Assembly: GCF_000092825.1 (NCBI RefSeq) | Contig: NC_014168.1 | Coordinates: 62,001 to 126,000, forward strand | Length of the DNA stretch: 64,000 nucleotides | Origin: Segniliparus rotundus DSM 44985 | GTDB taxonomy: Bacteria; Actinomycetota; Actinomycetes; Mycobacteriales; Mycobacteriaceae | Direction of reading: 5' to 3' | Shown: piece by piece, positions 37,124 through 46,075 of the stretch | Layout: the number at the start of each line of letters is the position of its first letter | Position numbering within the stretch: position 1 is the first letter of the stretch | The notes under the pieces: model-generated | Databases searched by the model: none | Told to the model about the DNA's origin: nothing | The model's input: only the letters and a program-made list of their open reading frames with translations | Made by a program: the position numbers and the translations under genes

Positions 37124-37611
37124 TGAGCCCCCTTCTCACGCAGCTGCCGATCAAACTCGTGCTGCTCGCCGCAGGCGCGACGCTCGCGTTCTACCTCGCC
37201 CGAGCCCGAGGCACCGCCCGTGCTTCGGCGGCGGTCAAGCTGCTTTTCCTCGGGTTCCTCGCGTTCGGGGCATTGGCGGTGCTGCGCCCGGACGACGTGT
37301 CCGCGTTCGCCCGGCTGCTCGGCGTCGGAGCTGGTATGAACCTTTTGCTGTACGCGCTGGTCATCGCTTTCGCGTTCACGACGGTCTCGACATATTTGCG
37401 GTTCAAGGAGCTCGAAGGCCGTTATGTCTCGCTCGCGAGGGTGATCGCGCTGTCCACGGCTTCCCCGCCGTCGACGCGCGGCCCAGCCGCCGACCCCTCG
37501 GCGGGGGCCGGTACGATCTCCCGGTTGGCAGACGGTCCATCCGGTCAGAACGAAGAACAAGAGAACGCAGCCCCCGATGCGCGGGGCTCGTGGGAGGTGC
37601 CCCCAGCATGA
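37123..37611 (+). CDS. DUF2304 membrane partner of PpgS (Rv3632-like)
   Basis: 162 residues; ATG 37123 shares a base with the ppgS stop. Three transmembrane segments (about 8-24, 38-55, 68-88) with the loop RPDDVSAFARLLGVGAGMN, then the DUF2304 core ending LRFKELEGRY. A long Pro/Ala/Gly-rich tail follows and ends over the start of the next gene. In M. tuberculosis the partner stimulates PpgS. The tail is longer than usual for the family. Confidence 0.8.
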   Translation: MSPLLTQLPIKLVLLAAGATLAFYLARARGTARASAAVKLLFLGFLAFGALAVLRPDDVSAFARLLGVGAGMNLLLYALVIAFAFTTVSTYLRFKELEGRYVSLARVIALSTASPPSTRGPAADPSAGAGTISRLADGPSGQNEEQENAAPDARGSWEVPPA

Positions 37612-38825
37612 CGCAGCCGCAGCCCGGAAAGGCTCAGAACCTTCTTCCTTTGGCGCTCATCGCTTTCGGAGCCGCGCTTCTCGCCATCGCGGTCCTTGTC
37701 CCGCTCTACAGCGAGGACGAGTTGGTCAAAGCCTCGCTGTCCGACCGGATCACGCTGGTGTCTCCGGCGCAGAGCACCGGCGAGGACGGCCCCGGCCTGA
37801 GCCAGGAGTTCCCCGCGCAGGTCATCGACCGCTGCTCGGTTTCCAGCGACGCGGCGAAAGCGGCCGTGCTCCAAGCGAAGGCGACAATCCGGACGTATGT
37901 GACCGTCGAGGAGCCGTCGACGGACAGCACGGTCACCTACCAAGCCGGCACCAGCGTCCTCGTCTCCGAGGTGAAATCGCAAGGCGACGGCCAGCCGAAG
38001 ACCTTGGTCCCCACCGCGTTGCAGCGTTCCGCGTCTGGCGCTCCTGCTCCCAAGACCCCCTGGTCGGACGGCCAGTGCGACAACGGGCTGCTCCTCGCCA
38101 CGGTCGACAGGGTGACGGTGGGCAGGCACAACGGGCTGCCCACCGCGAAGGGCCTCTCGGAGGTGCAAGTGGAGCCGGAACAGCAAGCCCACCTGTTGCC
38201 GAACCGCTCCGGCCAGCAATACCGATTCCCGTTCGACACCAGCAGCAAAGGCAAGTACCAGTATTTCGACGTGACCACGGGAACCTCGTTCCCGGTGACG
38301 TACGTGGAGAACACCGAGATCTCGGACATCAAGACGCTGCATTTCCACGTCGACGTCCCAGAGACAGACCTCGCGCTGGTGAACATGCCGGTCGGGTATG
38401 ACGAGAAGGAGTGGACGGCTCCGCCTGGCACCACCCTCACCAAGCCGCTGAACTGGTGGAACATTCCGAACAGCCCTGGCGGGCAAGACCAGACGATGCA
38501 CCGCTTCTACCGCAACGGCATCGACCTCTACGTGGACCCGGAGAGCGGCGTCATCGTGCGCGAGCGCCAAGACCTGCGCCAATACTTCGCCGAGCCGTTC
38601 TCGGCCCGCGAAGCGGCCAGCCCGGACCTGAGGAACTTCACGTTGACGATCTTGTCCGGCGTCTTCGACTACAACCAGCAGACCATCGAGGCGACGGTCA
38701 AGCAGGCGAAGTCCTACCAAGACGACATCGCGCTGTACGGCCGGACCATCCCCATCGGCTCGGCGGTGCTCGGCTTGGTCCTCCTCGCTGGCGGCGGCGT
38801 GATTTATTACCGTCTCACGCGGTAG
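37608..38825 (+). CDS. DUF3068 (PorA-like) exported protein
   Basis: 405 residues from ATG 37608, overlapping the previous stop (ATGA). One N-terminal transmembrane helix (about 11-34), a large extracytoplasmic domain (about 40-370) with the DUF3068 features YFDVTTGTSFPVTYVENTE and RNGIDLYVDPESGVIV, and a C-terminal membrane helix (about 378-398) before YYRLTR. DUF3068 proteins of mycolic-acid bacteria are sometimes annotated as porin PorA family, but they look like bitopic envelope proteins, not channels. The close link with ppgS suggests a role in envelope polysaccharide work. Confidence 0.8.
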   Translation: MTQPQPGKAQNLLPLALIAFGAALLAIAVLVPLYSEDELVKASLSDRITLVSPAQSTGEDGPGLSQEFPAQVIDRCSVSSDAAKAAVLQAKATIRTYVTVEEPSTDSTVTYQAGTSVLVSEVKSQGDGQPKTLVPTALQRSASGAPAPKTPWSDGQCDNGLLLATVDRVTVGRHNGLPTAKGLSEVQVEPEQQAHLLPNRSGQQYRFPFDTSSKGKYQYFDVTTGTSFPVTYVENTEISDIKTLHFHVDVPETDLALVNMPVGYDEKEWTAPPGTTLTKPLNWWNIPNSPGGQDQTMHRFYRNGIDLYVDPESGVIVRERQDLRQYFAEPFSAREAASPDLRNFTLTILSGVFDYNQQTIEATVKQAKSYQDDIALYGRTIPIGSAVLGLVLLAGGGVIYYRLTR

Positions 38826-38828
38826 CCA

Positions 38829-40562
38829 ATGCCCCTGGTCTGGCTCTGGTCCCTGACCCTGAGCCTGGTTGCGCTCGGACCGCTGCTGGGCGGGGGGCAC
38901 TGGTTGTGGGCGGACGCGGTCAGCGTCCCGCGCTCATTCCTCGTCGACCAGGCTTTCGGCCTGGCGGACGCGGCGCCAAGGGCGACCCCGCAGGACGCGG
39001 CGCTCGCAGCGGTGTCGAACATTCTCGACGGCGGGCTCGTGGTCAAAGCGATCACGGTGCTCGCGTTGTTCGCGGCAGGGACCGGCGCGGCGCGCCTGGT
39101 GCGCGAATTCCTCCCCGAATCCTCGTGGGCGGTCCACATTGTCGCGGCGACCTTCGCGATCGACAATCTCTGGGTCGTCGAACGGTTGCTGCAAGGCCAA
39201 TGGAGCTTGCTCGTCGGCTATGGGGCTCTCGGGCATGTCGCCGTGGTCGCGGCGAGACTGCGGAACACGCCCTCGGCTTCGGGGTGGGCGGAGCTCGGGT
39301 TCTGGCTCGCGGCCGGTGGGCTGGTCCCGACCGGGGCGTTGCTCGTCGCGGTGCTCGCCGGACTTGTGCTGGCTGCGCCGGGGGGCGCGCGCTGGTGGCG
39401 GCGGACAGCCGCCTTCACCGGGTTGGCCATCGTCGCTGCGAGCCCGTGGGCGGCTGCGGGATTGTTCGGGCTTTGCGGCCCCGAGCTCGCCGACGGGGGG
39501 GCCGCCGGGGCCCATGCGTTCGCGACCCGGCCCGATCGCGCGGGTTGGCTCGCCCTCGGCGGGATCTGGAACGCGGGCTCGACACCGGATTCGCAGCGGG
39601 GGGCGTGGGGATTGGCCGCCGATCTGGCGCTGGTGGCGCTGGTGGCCGCAGGCGCTTTCCTGCTCCGCCGCAGGCTCCGGCAGGACCGGGCGTTCGCGCT
39701 GCTTTTCGCGCTCGGGCTCGCCGCAGTGGCCCTCGTCGGGCTTTCCGCCACGGGGTTCGCCCAGTCGTCGCTGGCGGAGGCGATGGCGACGACGCCTGCG
39801 CTCGGGGTGTTGCGCGACGGCCAGAAGTGGGCCGCGTTGGCCTGGCCCGCCTACGCCCTCGCCCTTTCCTGGATCGCGATGCGCGCCAAGCAGTGGGCGT
39901 GCGCGTTGGTCCCGGTCGTGCTGCTGCTGGTCCCGGACGCGCTGTGGGGCGCCGGGGGCAGGCTCGCCCCGGTGCGTTACCCGAACGACTGGTTCGAGGT
40001 GCGCAGCCTCGTCGCGGCCGACCCGTCGCATGGGGCGCTGCTCACCGTGCCGGTGGGGATCACGCGGCAATACGATTGGGCCGGGCGGCGCACCAGCATC
40101 GACCCGGCTCCGAGGTTGCTGCCCGTCCCGGTGGCGCAGAGCGGCGACCTGGTCGTCGCCGGGGCTGTGGTGCCCGGCGAAGGGGCGTTGGCCCGGCGCG
40201 CGGCGGCGCATGTGCGGGCGGGCGCCGGGCCGGAGCGCTTTGCCGAGGACTCGATCGGCTGGGTGCTGGTCGAACGAGATCAGCTCTCCGCGTTGCCGCC
40301 GGCGGCGCTCGCCGCGCTCGCCCGGTTCGAACTGGTGCGCTCTGACCAGCATTTCGATCTGTATCGAAATCCGTTGACCCCGTGGCCGGTCCCCGCCGTC
40401 CCGGACGCGGCGCGCCGTGTCGTCGTCGCCGCCCACCTCGCTTGGGCGGCGTTGTTGGCCTGTGGGGCGGCGGGCGCGCTGTGGCGCAGGCGAGCGCCGG
40501 GGGCACGGCTTGGCCGGATCGGCGGAACGTGTCCGGACGGCTTTCGGGAAAAGGCCCTCTGA
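38829..40562 (+). CDS. Polytopic membrane protein, GT-C glycosyltransferase-like
   Basis: 577 residues starting 4 bases after the DUF3068 gene. About eleven to twelve transmembrane segments up to residue 375, then a soluble region (about 375-520) and a last membrane helix (about 528-550). The early loop after the first helix holds ADAV and a later segment reads FAIDNLWVVERLLQGQW, compatible with a GT-C enzyme that uses polyprenyl-phosphate sugars, although the Asp motif is not clear. In an operon with ppgS, it is a candidate for the transferase that uses the PpgS product. This is inference from position and topology. Confidence 0.6.
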   Translation: MPLVWLWSLTLSLVALGPLLGGGHWLWADAVSVPRSFLVDQAFGLADAAPRATPQDAALAAVSNILDGGLVVKAITVLALFAAGTGAARLVREFLPESSWAVHIVAATFAIDNLWVVERLLQGQWSLLVGYGALGHVAVVAARLRNTPSASGWAELGFWLAAGGLVPTGALLVAVLAGLVLAAPGGARWWRRTAAFTGLAIVAASPWAAAGLFGLCGPELADGGAAGAHAFATRPDRAGWLALGGIWNAGSTPDSQRGAWGLAADLALVALVAAGAFLLRRRLRQDRAFALLFALGLAAVALVGLSATGFAQSSLAEAMATTPALGVLRDGQKWAALAWPAYALALSWIAMRAKQWACALVPVVLLLVPDALWGAGGRLAPVRYPNDWFEVRSLVAADPSHGALLTVPVGITRQYDWAGRRTSIDPAPRLLPVPVAQSGDLVVAGAVVPGEGALARRAAAHVRAGAGPERFAEDSIGWVLVERDQLSALPPAALAALARFELVRSDQHFDLYRNPLTPWPVPAVPDAARRVVVAAHLAWAALLACGAAGALWRRRAPGARLGRIGGTCPDGFREKAL

Positions 40563-40629
40563 TGAGTAGAATAGGAGGCGAAGGGTCAGAACACGAAAGA
40601 TCCGACGGCTTGAGCAGATGAGGAAAAAC

Positions 40630-41058
40630 ATGATGAGACACACGGCCCTCGCCCTCCCGGCGGCATTGGCGGGCATGTTCGGCTTCGCCGCCCACGCGCA
40701 GGCCCAGCCTGCGATCTGGTCGGCCAGCAGCGCGCACCTGAACGTGAGCAGCGCCCAGTACGACGACCCAGATGAGGACGACACGGCGGACGACGCCGAT
40801 GACGAGGACGAGGCGGCTCCTGACCGTCCCGGCGGGAACACGCACTTCCCGCGCAACGGGATCACCCACGACGACGACACGGTTGCGCCCGACGACGACG
40901 ACGCGGCTCCTGACCGTCCCGGCGCGAAGACCCACTTCCCGCGCAACGCGACAAAGCTCGACAACAGCGGCCACCCAGTCACAGGCCAAGGCCCGAACAA
41001 GGGCACCAAGCCGCTCAACGACACTTTGGACGCCGCCGGAGGCAAGCACCACTGCTGA
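40630..41058 (+). CDS. Small exported acidic protein with internal repeat
   Basis: 142 residues from ATG 40630, which has AGGAAAA six bases upstream; ATG 40618 is an alternative. Signal peptide to about residue 26 (FAAHAQA-QP). The mature chain is very acidic and contains two copies of a block around EAAPDRPGGNTHFPRN / DAAPDRPGAKTHFPRN, each preceded by an Asp-rich run. The C-terminus is Gly/Lys-rich and ends GKHHC with a single Cys. No family recognised. It is followed by a strong terminator. Confidence 0.6.
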   Translation: MMRHTALALPAALAGMFGFAAHAQAQPAIWSASSAHLNVSSAQYDDPDEDDTADDADDEDEAAPDRPGGNTHFPRNGITHDDDTVAPDDDDAAPDRPGAKTHFPRNATKLDNSGHPVTGQGPNKGTKPLNDTLDAAGGKHHC

Positions 41059-41072
41059 CCCGTCCGACAGAC

Positions 41073-41103
41073 AAGGACCGCCGAATCGAATTCGGCGGTC
41101 CTT
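41073..41103. terminator. Terminator hairpin
   Basis: A 14-bp perfect stem (AAGGACCGCCGAAT and complement) with a 3-base loop, 15 bases after the small exported gene and 49 bases before recQ. The stem ends in AA/TT on both sides, so it could act in both directions. Confidence 0.8.
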
Positions 41104-41151
41104 CGTCGTCCCGGCCGCTGCCGCGCCCAGACGTCAGACCGCCCTGGCAGG

Positions 41152-43296
41152 ATGAAGAAGATGACCACAGCATTGCGGGAAACGGCACAGCACGCGCTGA
41201 GGGCGTTGGTCGGACGCGACGACGCGGTGTTGCGCGAGGACCAATGGGCCGCGATCCAAGCGCTGGTCGAGGGCAAACGCCGCGCGTTGGTCGTGCAACG
41301 CACCGGATGGGGCAAGTCGGCGGTGTACTTCGTGGCCACAGCGTTGCTGCGGGCACGCGGAGCCGGGCCGACGGTCATCGTCTCGCCCCTGCTCGCGCTC
41401 ATGCGCAACCAGATCGACGCCGCGGCCCGCGCCGGGATCTCCGCGCTCACCGTGAACTCGACCAACGTCGACGAGTGGGGGCTCGTCCACGCCCAAGTGC
41501 GCGCTGGCGAGGCGGACGTCCTCCTTGTCTCCCCGGAGCGGTTGAACAACCCCGGATTCCGGGACGAGGTGCTGCCCGCGCTCGCCGCGGGCGCGGGCCT
41601 GGTCGTGGTCGACGAGGCGCACTGCATCTCGGATTGGGGGCATGACTTCCGCCCCGACTATCGGCGTATCCGCACATTGCTCGCCGACCTCCCTGACGGC
41701 GTCCCGGTGCTCGCCACCACCGCCACCGCGAACGCCCGCGTCACCGCCGACGTCGCCGAGCAGCTGTCCGGCTCGGACCAGGCGCCTCTGGTGCTCCGGG
41801 GAGCGCTGGACCGCGAGTCGCTGCATCTCGGCGTGCTGAAACTGCCGGACCATGCGGCGCGACTGGCGTGGCTTGCCGCACGGCTGGGCGCATTTCCCGG
41901 TTCCGGCATCGTCTACTGCCTCACTGTCGCGGCGACGGAGCAGGTCGCGGAGCATTTGCGCCAGGCGGGCCACACGGTGGCGGCCTATTCGGGGCAGACC
42001 GACCCCGGTGAGCGCGAGGCTGTGGAGCGGGACCTGTTGGCGAACCGGGTCAAGGCGGTCGTCGCCACGTCGGCCCTCGGCATGGGGTTCGACAAACCGG
42101 ACCTCGGTTTCGTCGTCCATTTCGGGGCTCCGCAGTCCCCGGTCGCGTACTACCAGCAAGTCGGCCGCGCGGGGCGCGGCGTCGACCAGGCTTCGGTGGT
42201 GCTTTTGCCGGGGGCAGAGGACAAAGACGTGTGGCGGTACTTCGGCTCGCTCGGATTTCCTCCGGAAAACGATGTGCGCGCCGTCCTCGACGCGCTCGCC
42301 CAGGCGGAGCAGCCGTTGTCCATCGGGCAATTGGAGACGGTGGTGGGCTTGCGGCGCAGCCGTCTGGAGACCATGCTCAAAGTGCTCGACGTCGACGGGG
42401 CGGCGCGCAGGGTCCAGGGCGGCTGGACGGGCACGGGCTCGCCGTGGCGCTACGACCATGAGCGATACGCCAGGGTGGCGCAGACGCGACTGGCCGAACA
42501 GCGGCTCATGCTCGACTACCAGGACACCGAGCAATGCCGGATGCGGTTTTTGCGTGAGGCTTTGGACGACGAGGTGTCCGAGGACTGCGGGCGGTGCGAC
42601 AACTGCGGGGGGCTGGAGGTCGCGCCAGCGCCGTCGGCGCAGGAGGTCGAAGCCGCGCGCGAGCATCTGCGACGGCCGGGGGTCGCCGTGGAGCCCAGGA
42701 AGATGTGGGCGCCCGGAGCCCCGGGCCTCAACCCCGCGCGCGCGGGGGGCTCCGCCAAGCGCATACCGCCGGATGAACAGGCTTCGCCGGGTCGCGCGGT
42801 CGCCCGTTTGGACGCAGTGGGGTGGGGGCCGCAGTTGCGCGCGGTGTTCGCCTCGGGCTCCCCGGACGGCGAGTTGCCTGTGCCGTTGCGCTACCCGGTC
42901 GCAGAGGTGCTCAAGAGCTGGTTCGCCCCGGTCTCGTCTGATGCTGGCCCGTTTGCTGCTGGCGCGCCGGACTCGGTGGTGTTCGTCGATTCCTCGGCCC
43001 GTCCGAAGCTGCTCGCGCATCTTGCTGCTGGTGCGGCGAAGGTGCTGGGTGTTCCAGTGGCAGGCCGGTTCGTCCCGAACTCGCCGGCCGCGCCGCACGA
43101 CGTCAACTCGTCATTCCGGTTGCGCTCCGTCGCGCAGCGCTTCGCGCTGGAGCCTTCCGCGCCGCTGGGCCGACGTGTGCTGCTGGTGGACGACTGGTCG
43201 GATTCGGGTTGGACCTTGACGGTGGCCGCGCGGCTGCTGCGCAAGGCAGGCGCGGACGAAGTCGCGCCGTTCGTCCTGGCGGTGGGTTCGGTTTGA
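41152..43296 (+). CDS. recQ: RecQ-family DNA helicase with C-terminal phosphoribosyltransferase-like domain
   Basis: 714 residues from ATG 41152 (ATG 41161 has better ribosome-site spacing). SF2 helicase motifs: DQWAAIQALVEG, Walker A RTGWGKSAVYF, VSPLLALMRNQID, DEAHCISDWGHDFRPDY, TATAN, and motif VI QQVGRAGR. A RecQ zinc cluster is visible (CRMRFL then CGRCDNCGG). Instead of an HRDC domain, the end (about 560-714) has a PRTase-like pattern: [28 protein letters not shown] and [22 protein letters not shown], where [10 protein letters not shown] fits the PRPP loop. Fragments of its 3' half reappear at 46586-46904. Confidence 0.88.
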   Translation: MKKMTTALRETAQHALRALVGRDDAVLREDQWAAIQALVEGKRRALVVQRTGWGKSAVYFVATALLRARGAGPTVIVSPLLALMRNQIDAAARAGISALTVNSTNVDEWGLVHAQVRAGEADVLLVSPERLNNPGFRDEVLPALAAGAGLVVVDEAHCISDWGHDFRPDYRRIRTLLADLPDGVPVLATTATANARVTADVAEQLSGSDQAPLVLRGALDRESLHLGVLKLPDHAARLAWLAARLGAFPGSGIVYCLTVAATEQVAEHLRQAGHTVAAYSGQTDPGEREAVERDLLANRVKAVVATSALGMGFDKPDLGFVVHFGAPQSPVAYYQQVGRAGRGVDQASVVLLPGAEDKDVWRYFGSLGFPPENDVRAVLDALAQAEQPLSIGQLETVVGLRRSRLETMLKVLDVDGAARRVQGGWTGTGSPWRYDHERYARVAQTRLAEQRLMLDYQDTEQCRMRFLREALDDEVSEDCGRCDNCGGLEVAPAPSAQEVEAAREHLRRPGVAVEPRKMWAPGAPGLNPARAGGSAKRIPPDEQASPGRAVARLDAVGWGPQLRAVFASGSPDGELPVPLRYPVAEVLKSWFAPVSSDAGPFAAGAPDSVVFVDSSARPKLLAHLAAGAAKVLGVPVAGRFVPNSPAAPHDVNSSFRLRSVAQRFALEPSAPLGRRVLLVDDWSDSGWTLTVAARLLRKAGADEVAPFVLAVGSV

Positions 43297-43317
43297 TGCT
43301 TGCGCCCCCCAAATAAA

Positions 43318-43360
43318 AAGTGTGGGCTCCGACCAAAGAATCTGGTCGGAGCCCACACTT
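43318..43360. terminator. Bidirectional terminator hairpin, copy 1
   Basis: An 18-bp perfect stem (43318-43335 and 43343-43360) with loop AAGAATC, between converging recQ and the repeat-rich exported protein gene. An AAATAAAA run precedes it, giving a T tract for the leftward transcript. The same hairpin recurs at 46926-46968. Confidence 0.88.
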
Positions 43361-43368
43361 CTCATTGC

Positions 43369-45976
43369 TCAGAGGCCGCTCGCGCCGCCGGTATGACCGC
43401 TCGCACCGCCGGCATGACCGCTCGAGCCGCTCGAGCCGCTGGAGCCGCTGGGGCCGCTGGCGTGGTCGCTTGCGCCGCTGGGACCGCTGGGGCCGCTGGC
43501 GTGGTCGCTTGCGCCGCTGGGACCGCTGGAGCCGCTGGGGCCGCTCGAGCCGCTGGAGCCGCTGGAGCCGCTGGTATGGCTGCTCGCGCCGCTGGGGCCG
43601 CTGGCGTGGTCGCTTGCGCCGCTGGGGCCGCTCGAGCCGCTGGAGCCGCTGGAGCCGCTGGTATGGCTGCTCGCGCCGCTGGGGCCGCTGGCGTGGTCGC
43701 TTGCGCCGCTGGGGCCGCTCGAGCCGCTGGGGCCGCTGGGGCCGCTGGAGCCGCTGGAGCCGCTGGTATGGCTGCTCGCGCCGCTGGAGCCGCTGGAGCC
43801 GCTGGCGTGGTCGCTTGCGCCGCTGGGACCGCTCGAGCCGCTGGAGCCGCTGGAGCCGCTGGTATGGCTGCTCGCGCCGCTGGGGCCGCTGGCGTGGTCG
43901 CTTGCGCCGCTGGGGCCGCTCGAGCCGCTGGGACCGCTCGAGCCGCTGGAGCCGCTGGGGTCGTTGGTGTTGCCGCTGGGGCCGCTTGAGCCGCTGGGGC
44001 CGCTTGCGCCGCTGTTGCCGCTGGCGTGGTCGCTCTCGACGCTGTTGCCGCTGGCGTGGTCGTTCTCGACGCTGTTGCCGCTGGCGTGGTCGCTCTCGAC
44101 GCTGTTGCCGCTGGCGTGGTCGTTCTCGACGCTGTTGCCGCTGGCGTGGTCGCTCTCGACGCTGTTGCCGCTGGCGTGGTCGCTCTCGACGCTGGGGCCG
44201 CTGGCGTGGTCGCTCTCGACGCTGGGGTCGGGAGGGGCGCTCGCGTCGCTGGGGTCGGGAGGGGCGCTCGCGTCGCTGGGGTCGGGAGGGGCGCTCGCGC
44301 CGCTGGGGGCCGTTGGTGTTGCCGTTGGCGTGGTCGTTCTCGACGCTGTTGCCGCTGGCGTGGTCGCTCTCGACTCTGGGGTCGGGAGGGGCGCTCGCGT
44401 CGCTGGGGTCGGGAGAGGCGCTCGCGTCGCTGGGGTCGGGAGGGGCGCTCGCGCCGCTGGGGCCGTTGGTGTTGCCGTTGGCGTGGTCGCTCTCGACGCT
44501 GGGGTCGGGAGGGGCGCTTGAGCCGTCAGGAGGGGCGCTCGCGCCGCTGGGGTCGGGAGGGGTGCTCGCGCCGCTGGGGTCGGGAGGGGTGCTCGCGCCG
44601 CCTGTTTGGTCGCTTACGCCATCGGGGCCGCTGGGGCCGTTGGTGTTGCCGCTGGCGTGGTCGCTCTCGACGCTGGGGTCGGGAGGGGCGCTCGCGCCGC
44701 TGGAGCCGCTGGCGTGGTCGCTGGTGTTGCCGCTGGCGTGGTCGCTCTCGACGCTGGGGTCGGGAGGGGTGCTCGCGCTGCCGGGGCGGGGTTGTCCGCT
44801 GTTCGCGTTCGGGCTGCCGGGGCCGTTGGCTTGGTTGCTTGCTTGGTCGCTCGCGCTGCCGGGGCCGGTTTGTCCGCCGATCTGGCCGTTCGCGTTCGCG
44901 TTGCCGGGGCCGTTGGCTTGGTTGCTTGCTTGGTCGCTCGCGCTGCCGGGGCCGTTGGCGTTGCCGGTTGCTTGGTCGCTCGGGCTGCCGGGGCCGTTGG
45001 TGTTGCCGGTTGGTTGGTCGCTCGGGCTGCCGGGGCCGTTGGTGTTGCCGGTTGGTTGGTCGCTCGGGCTGCCGGGGCCGTTGGTGTTGCCGGTTGGTTG
45101 GTCGCTCGCGCTGCCGGGGCCGTTGGCTTGGTTGCTTGCTTGGTCGCTCGCGCTGCCGGGGTCGGTTTGTCCGCCGATCTGGCCGTTCGCGTTCGCGTTG
45201 CCGGGGCCGTTGGCTTGGTTGCTTGCTTGGTCGCTCGCGCTGCCGGGGCCGTTGGTGTTGCCGGTTGGTTGGTCGCTCGCGCTGCCGGGGCCGGTTTGTC
45301 CGCCGATCTGGCCATTGATCTGCTCGTCGACCTGGCCGCCCCGAGCCGCCGCAACAGGCTGATTCGGCTGGATTGTCGGTTCTGGTGGCTCTGGTGGCGC
45401 GATCTCAGCCTGGATCTGGGTCTTCGCCTCTGCGGACACGCGCTGCTGCCGCTGTTGTTGTTGCGACTGCTGCACCTGCAGCAACTGTTGCACATTGGCC
45501 CCGGCGCCGAAGATCGGCGGCGTTGTGATCGCGGCGGCGGCCTCCACCGAACTGGAAAGGCTCGCTTGGCCGTTCTGCCCAGGCCGCGGGTTCGGTTGAC
45601 CGGGGTCCGGCCGCGTCGCAAGACCGCCGGAGGCCTGAGCGTTGAACTGCGCGTTCAAACTCCCGGCGACCGGGATGTCCAGGGCGACTTTCGCGTTGGC
45701 CTCAGCGGCCCGCCGGTCGAAGAACTGCTCCTGTTGCTGGCGGACCCGCACGATCGGGACGGCCTCCTGGGCGATGTGGGCGACGATGTCCGCGGCCACT
45801 TGCTGCGCGTGGCTGGAGAAGACAGTCTTCTGCAGGCCCCACAGGGCGTCGCCCGGACCGGAGTTGTACGTTGCGACGCCGGTGCCTGCGACGGCAGTTG
45901 CGGCGACAGCGACGCTCGCGGCGAGCTTCGGTTTCGCCAAGAGGAAGGCCAGTGCTTTGCTACTGGTCCCAGCCAT
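43369..45976 (-). CDS. Repeat-rich exported protein, copy 1, broken by a one-base frameshift
   Basis: The frame opens at ATG 45976 behind AGGAG. Residues 1-61 match copy 2 (46977-49112): a membrane segment about 18-37, then SGPGDALWGLQKTVFSSHAQQ. It jumps to the segment beginning ADIVAHIAQEAVPIVRVRQQQ, a Gln-rich stretch, then long Gly/Ser/Asn/Asp repeats (GSPSDQPTGNTNGP, APPDPSVESDHASGNTNGP, VESDHASGNS). At 44305-44309 a run of five G replaces the four found in sister repeats and throws the frame into an Arg/Pro-rich nonsense tail antisense to recQ. Removing one base gives 868 residues, still repeat-type, ending GASGL at TGA 43371-43369, just before the hairpin. Either a true inactivating or phase-variable slip, or a sequence error. 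Function unknown; cell-surface location inferred. Confidence 0.65.
44011..44220 (-). repeat. Seven tandem 30-bp units coding for VE(S/N)DHASG(N/P)S
   Basis: Units start every 30 bases from 44011. They differ only at one Ser/Asn codon and in the last unit (GCTGGGGCC for GCTGTTGCC). Near-identical DNA indicates recent expansion or homogenisation within the exported-protein gene. Confidence 0.9.
44959..45126 (-). repeat. Four tandem 42-bp units coding for GSPSDQPTGNTNGP
   Basis: Units at 44959, 45001, 45043 and 45085 with one or two base changes. They are embedded in a wider region (about 44780-45310) of related units, two of which include a longer segment coding for NANANGQIGGQT. Confidence 0.88.
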
Positions 45977-46075
45977 AGGAGTCTCCTAGAATTGTTGGTT
46001 ACCCGATGATATGAGTCTCACAAGTTATCAGATGAGATAATTCTCATAGACGAGAGTCGCGGGTCGGGAGCCGAC
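45977..46075. promoter_or_regulatory. Divergent control region, copy 1, with palindrome
   Basis: 99 bases between the divergent exported-protein gene and the truncated carbonic anhydrase gene. It contains ATGAGA-TAAT-TCTCAT (46032-46047), a perfect 6-bp-arm palindrome, plus a related ATGAGTCTCA nearby. The equivalent region of copy 2 (49113-49310) is twice as long, lacks this palindrome and has its own AT-rich run ACATAAAACATAAAAAAGGAG before the carbonic anhydrase start. Confidence 0.5.

Noticed and set aside
38934-41627. Open frame of almost 900 codons on the minus strand
   Set aside because: It lies opposite the GT-C-like gene, the small exported gene and recQ, crosses the terminator at 41073-41103 and has Arg/Pro/Gly shadow composition.
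44011-44220. Regular 30-bp repeats resembling a CRISPR array
   Set aside because: Units are directly adjacent with no spacers, are in frame and code for a ten-residue repeat; there are no cas genes.
43103-44304. Arg/Pro/Gln-rich C-terminus of exported-protein copy 1 reaching into recQ
   Set aside because: It arises only after the extra G at 44305-44309; the other frame continues the Ser/Gly repeat style and stops before the shared terminator.
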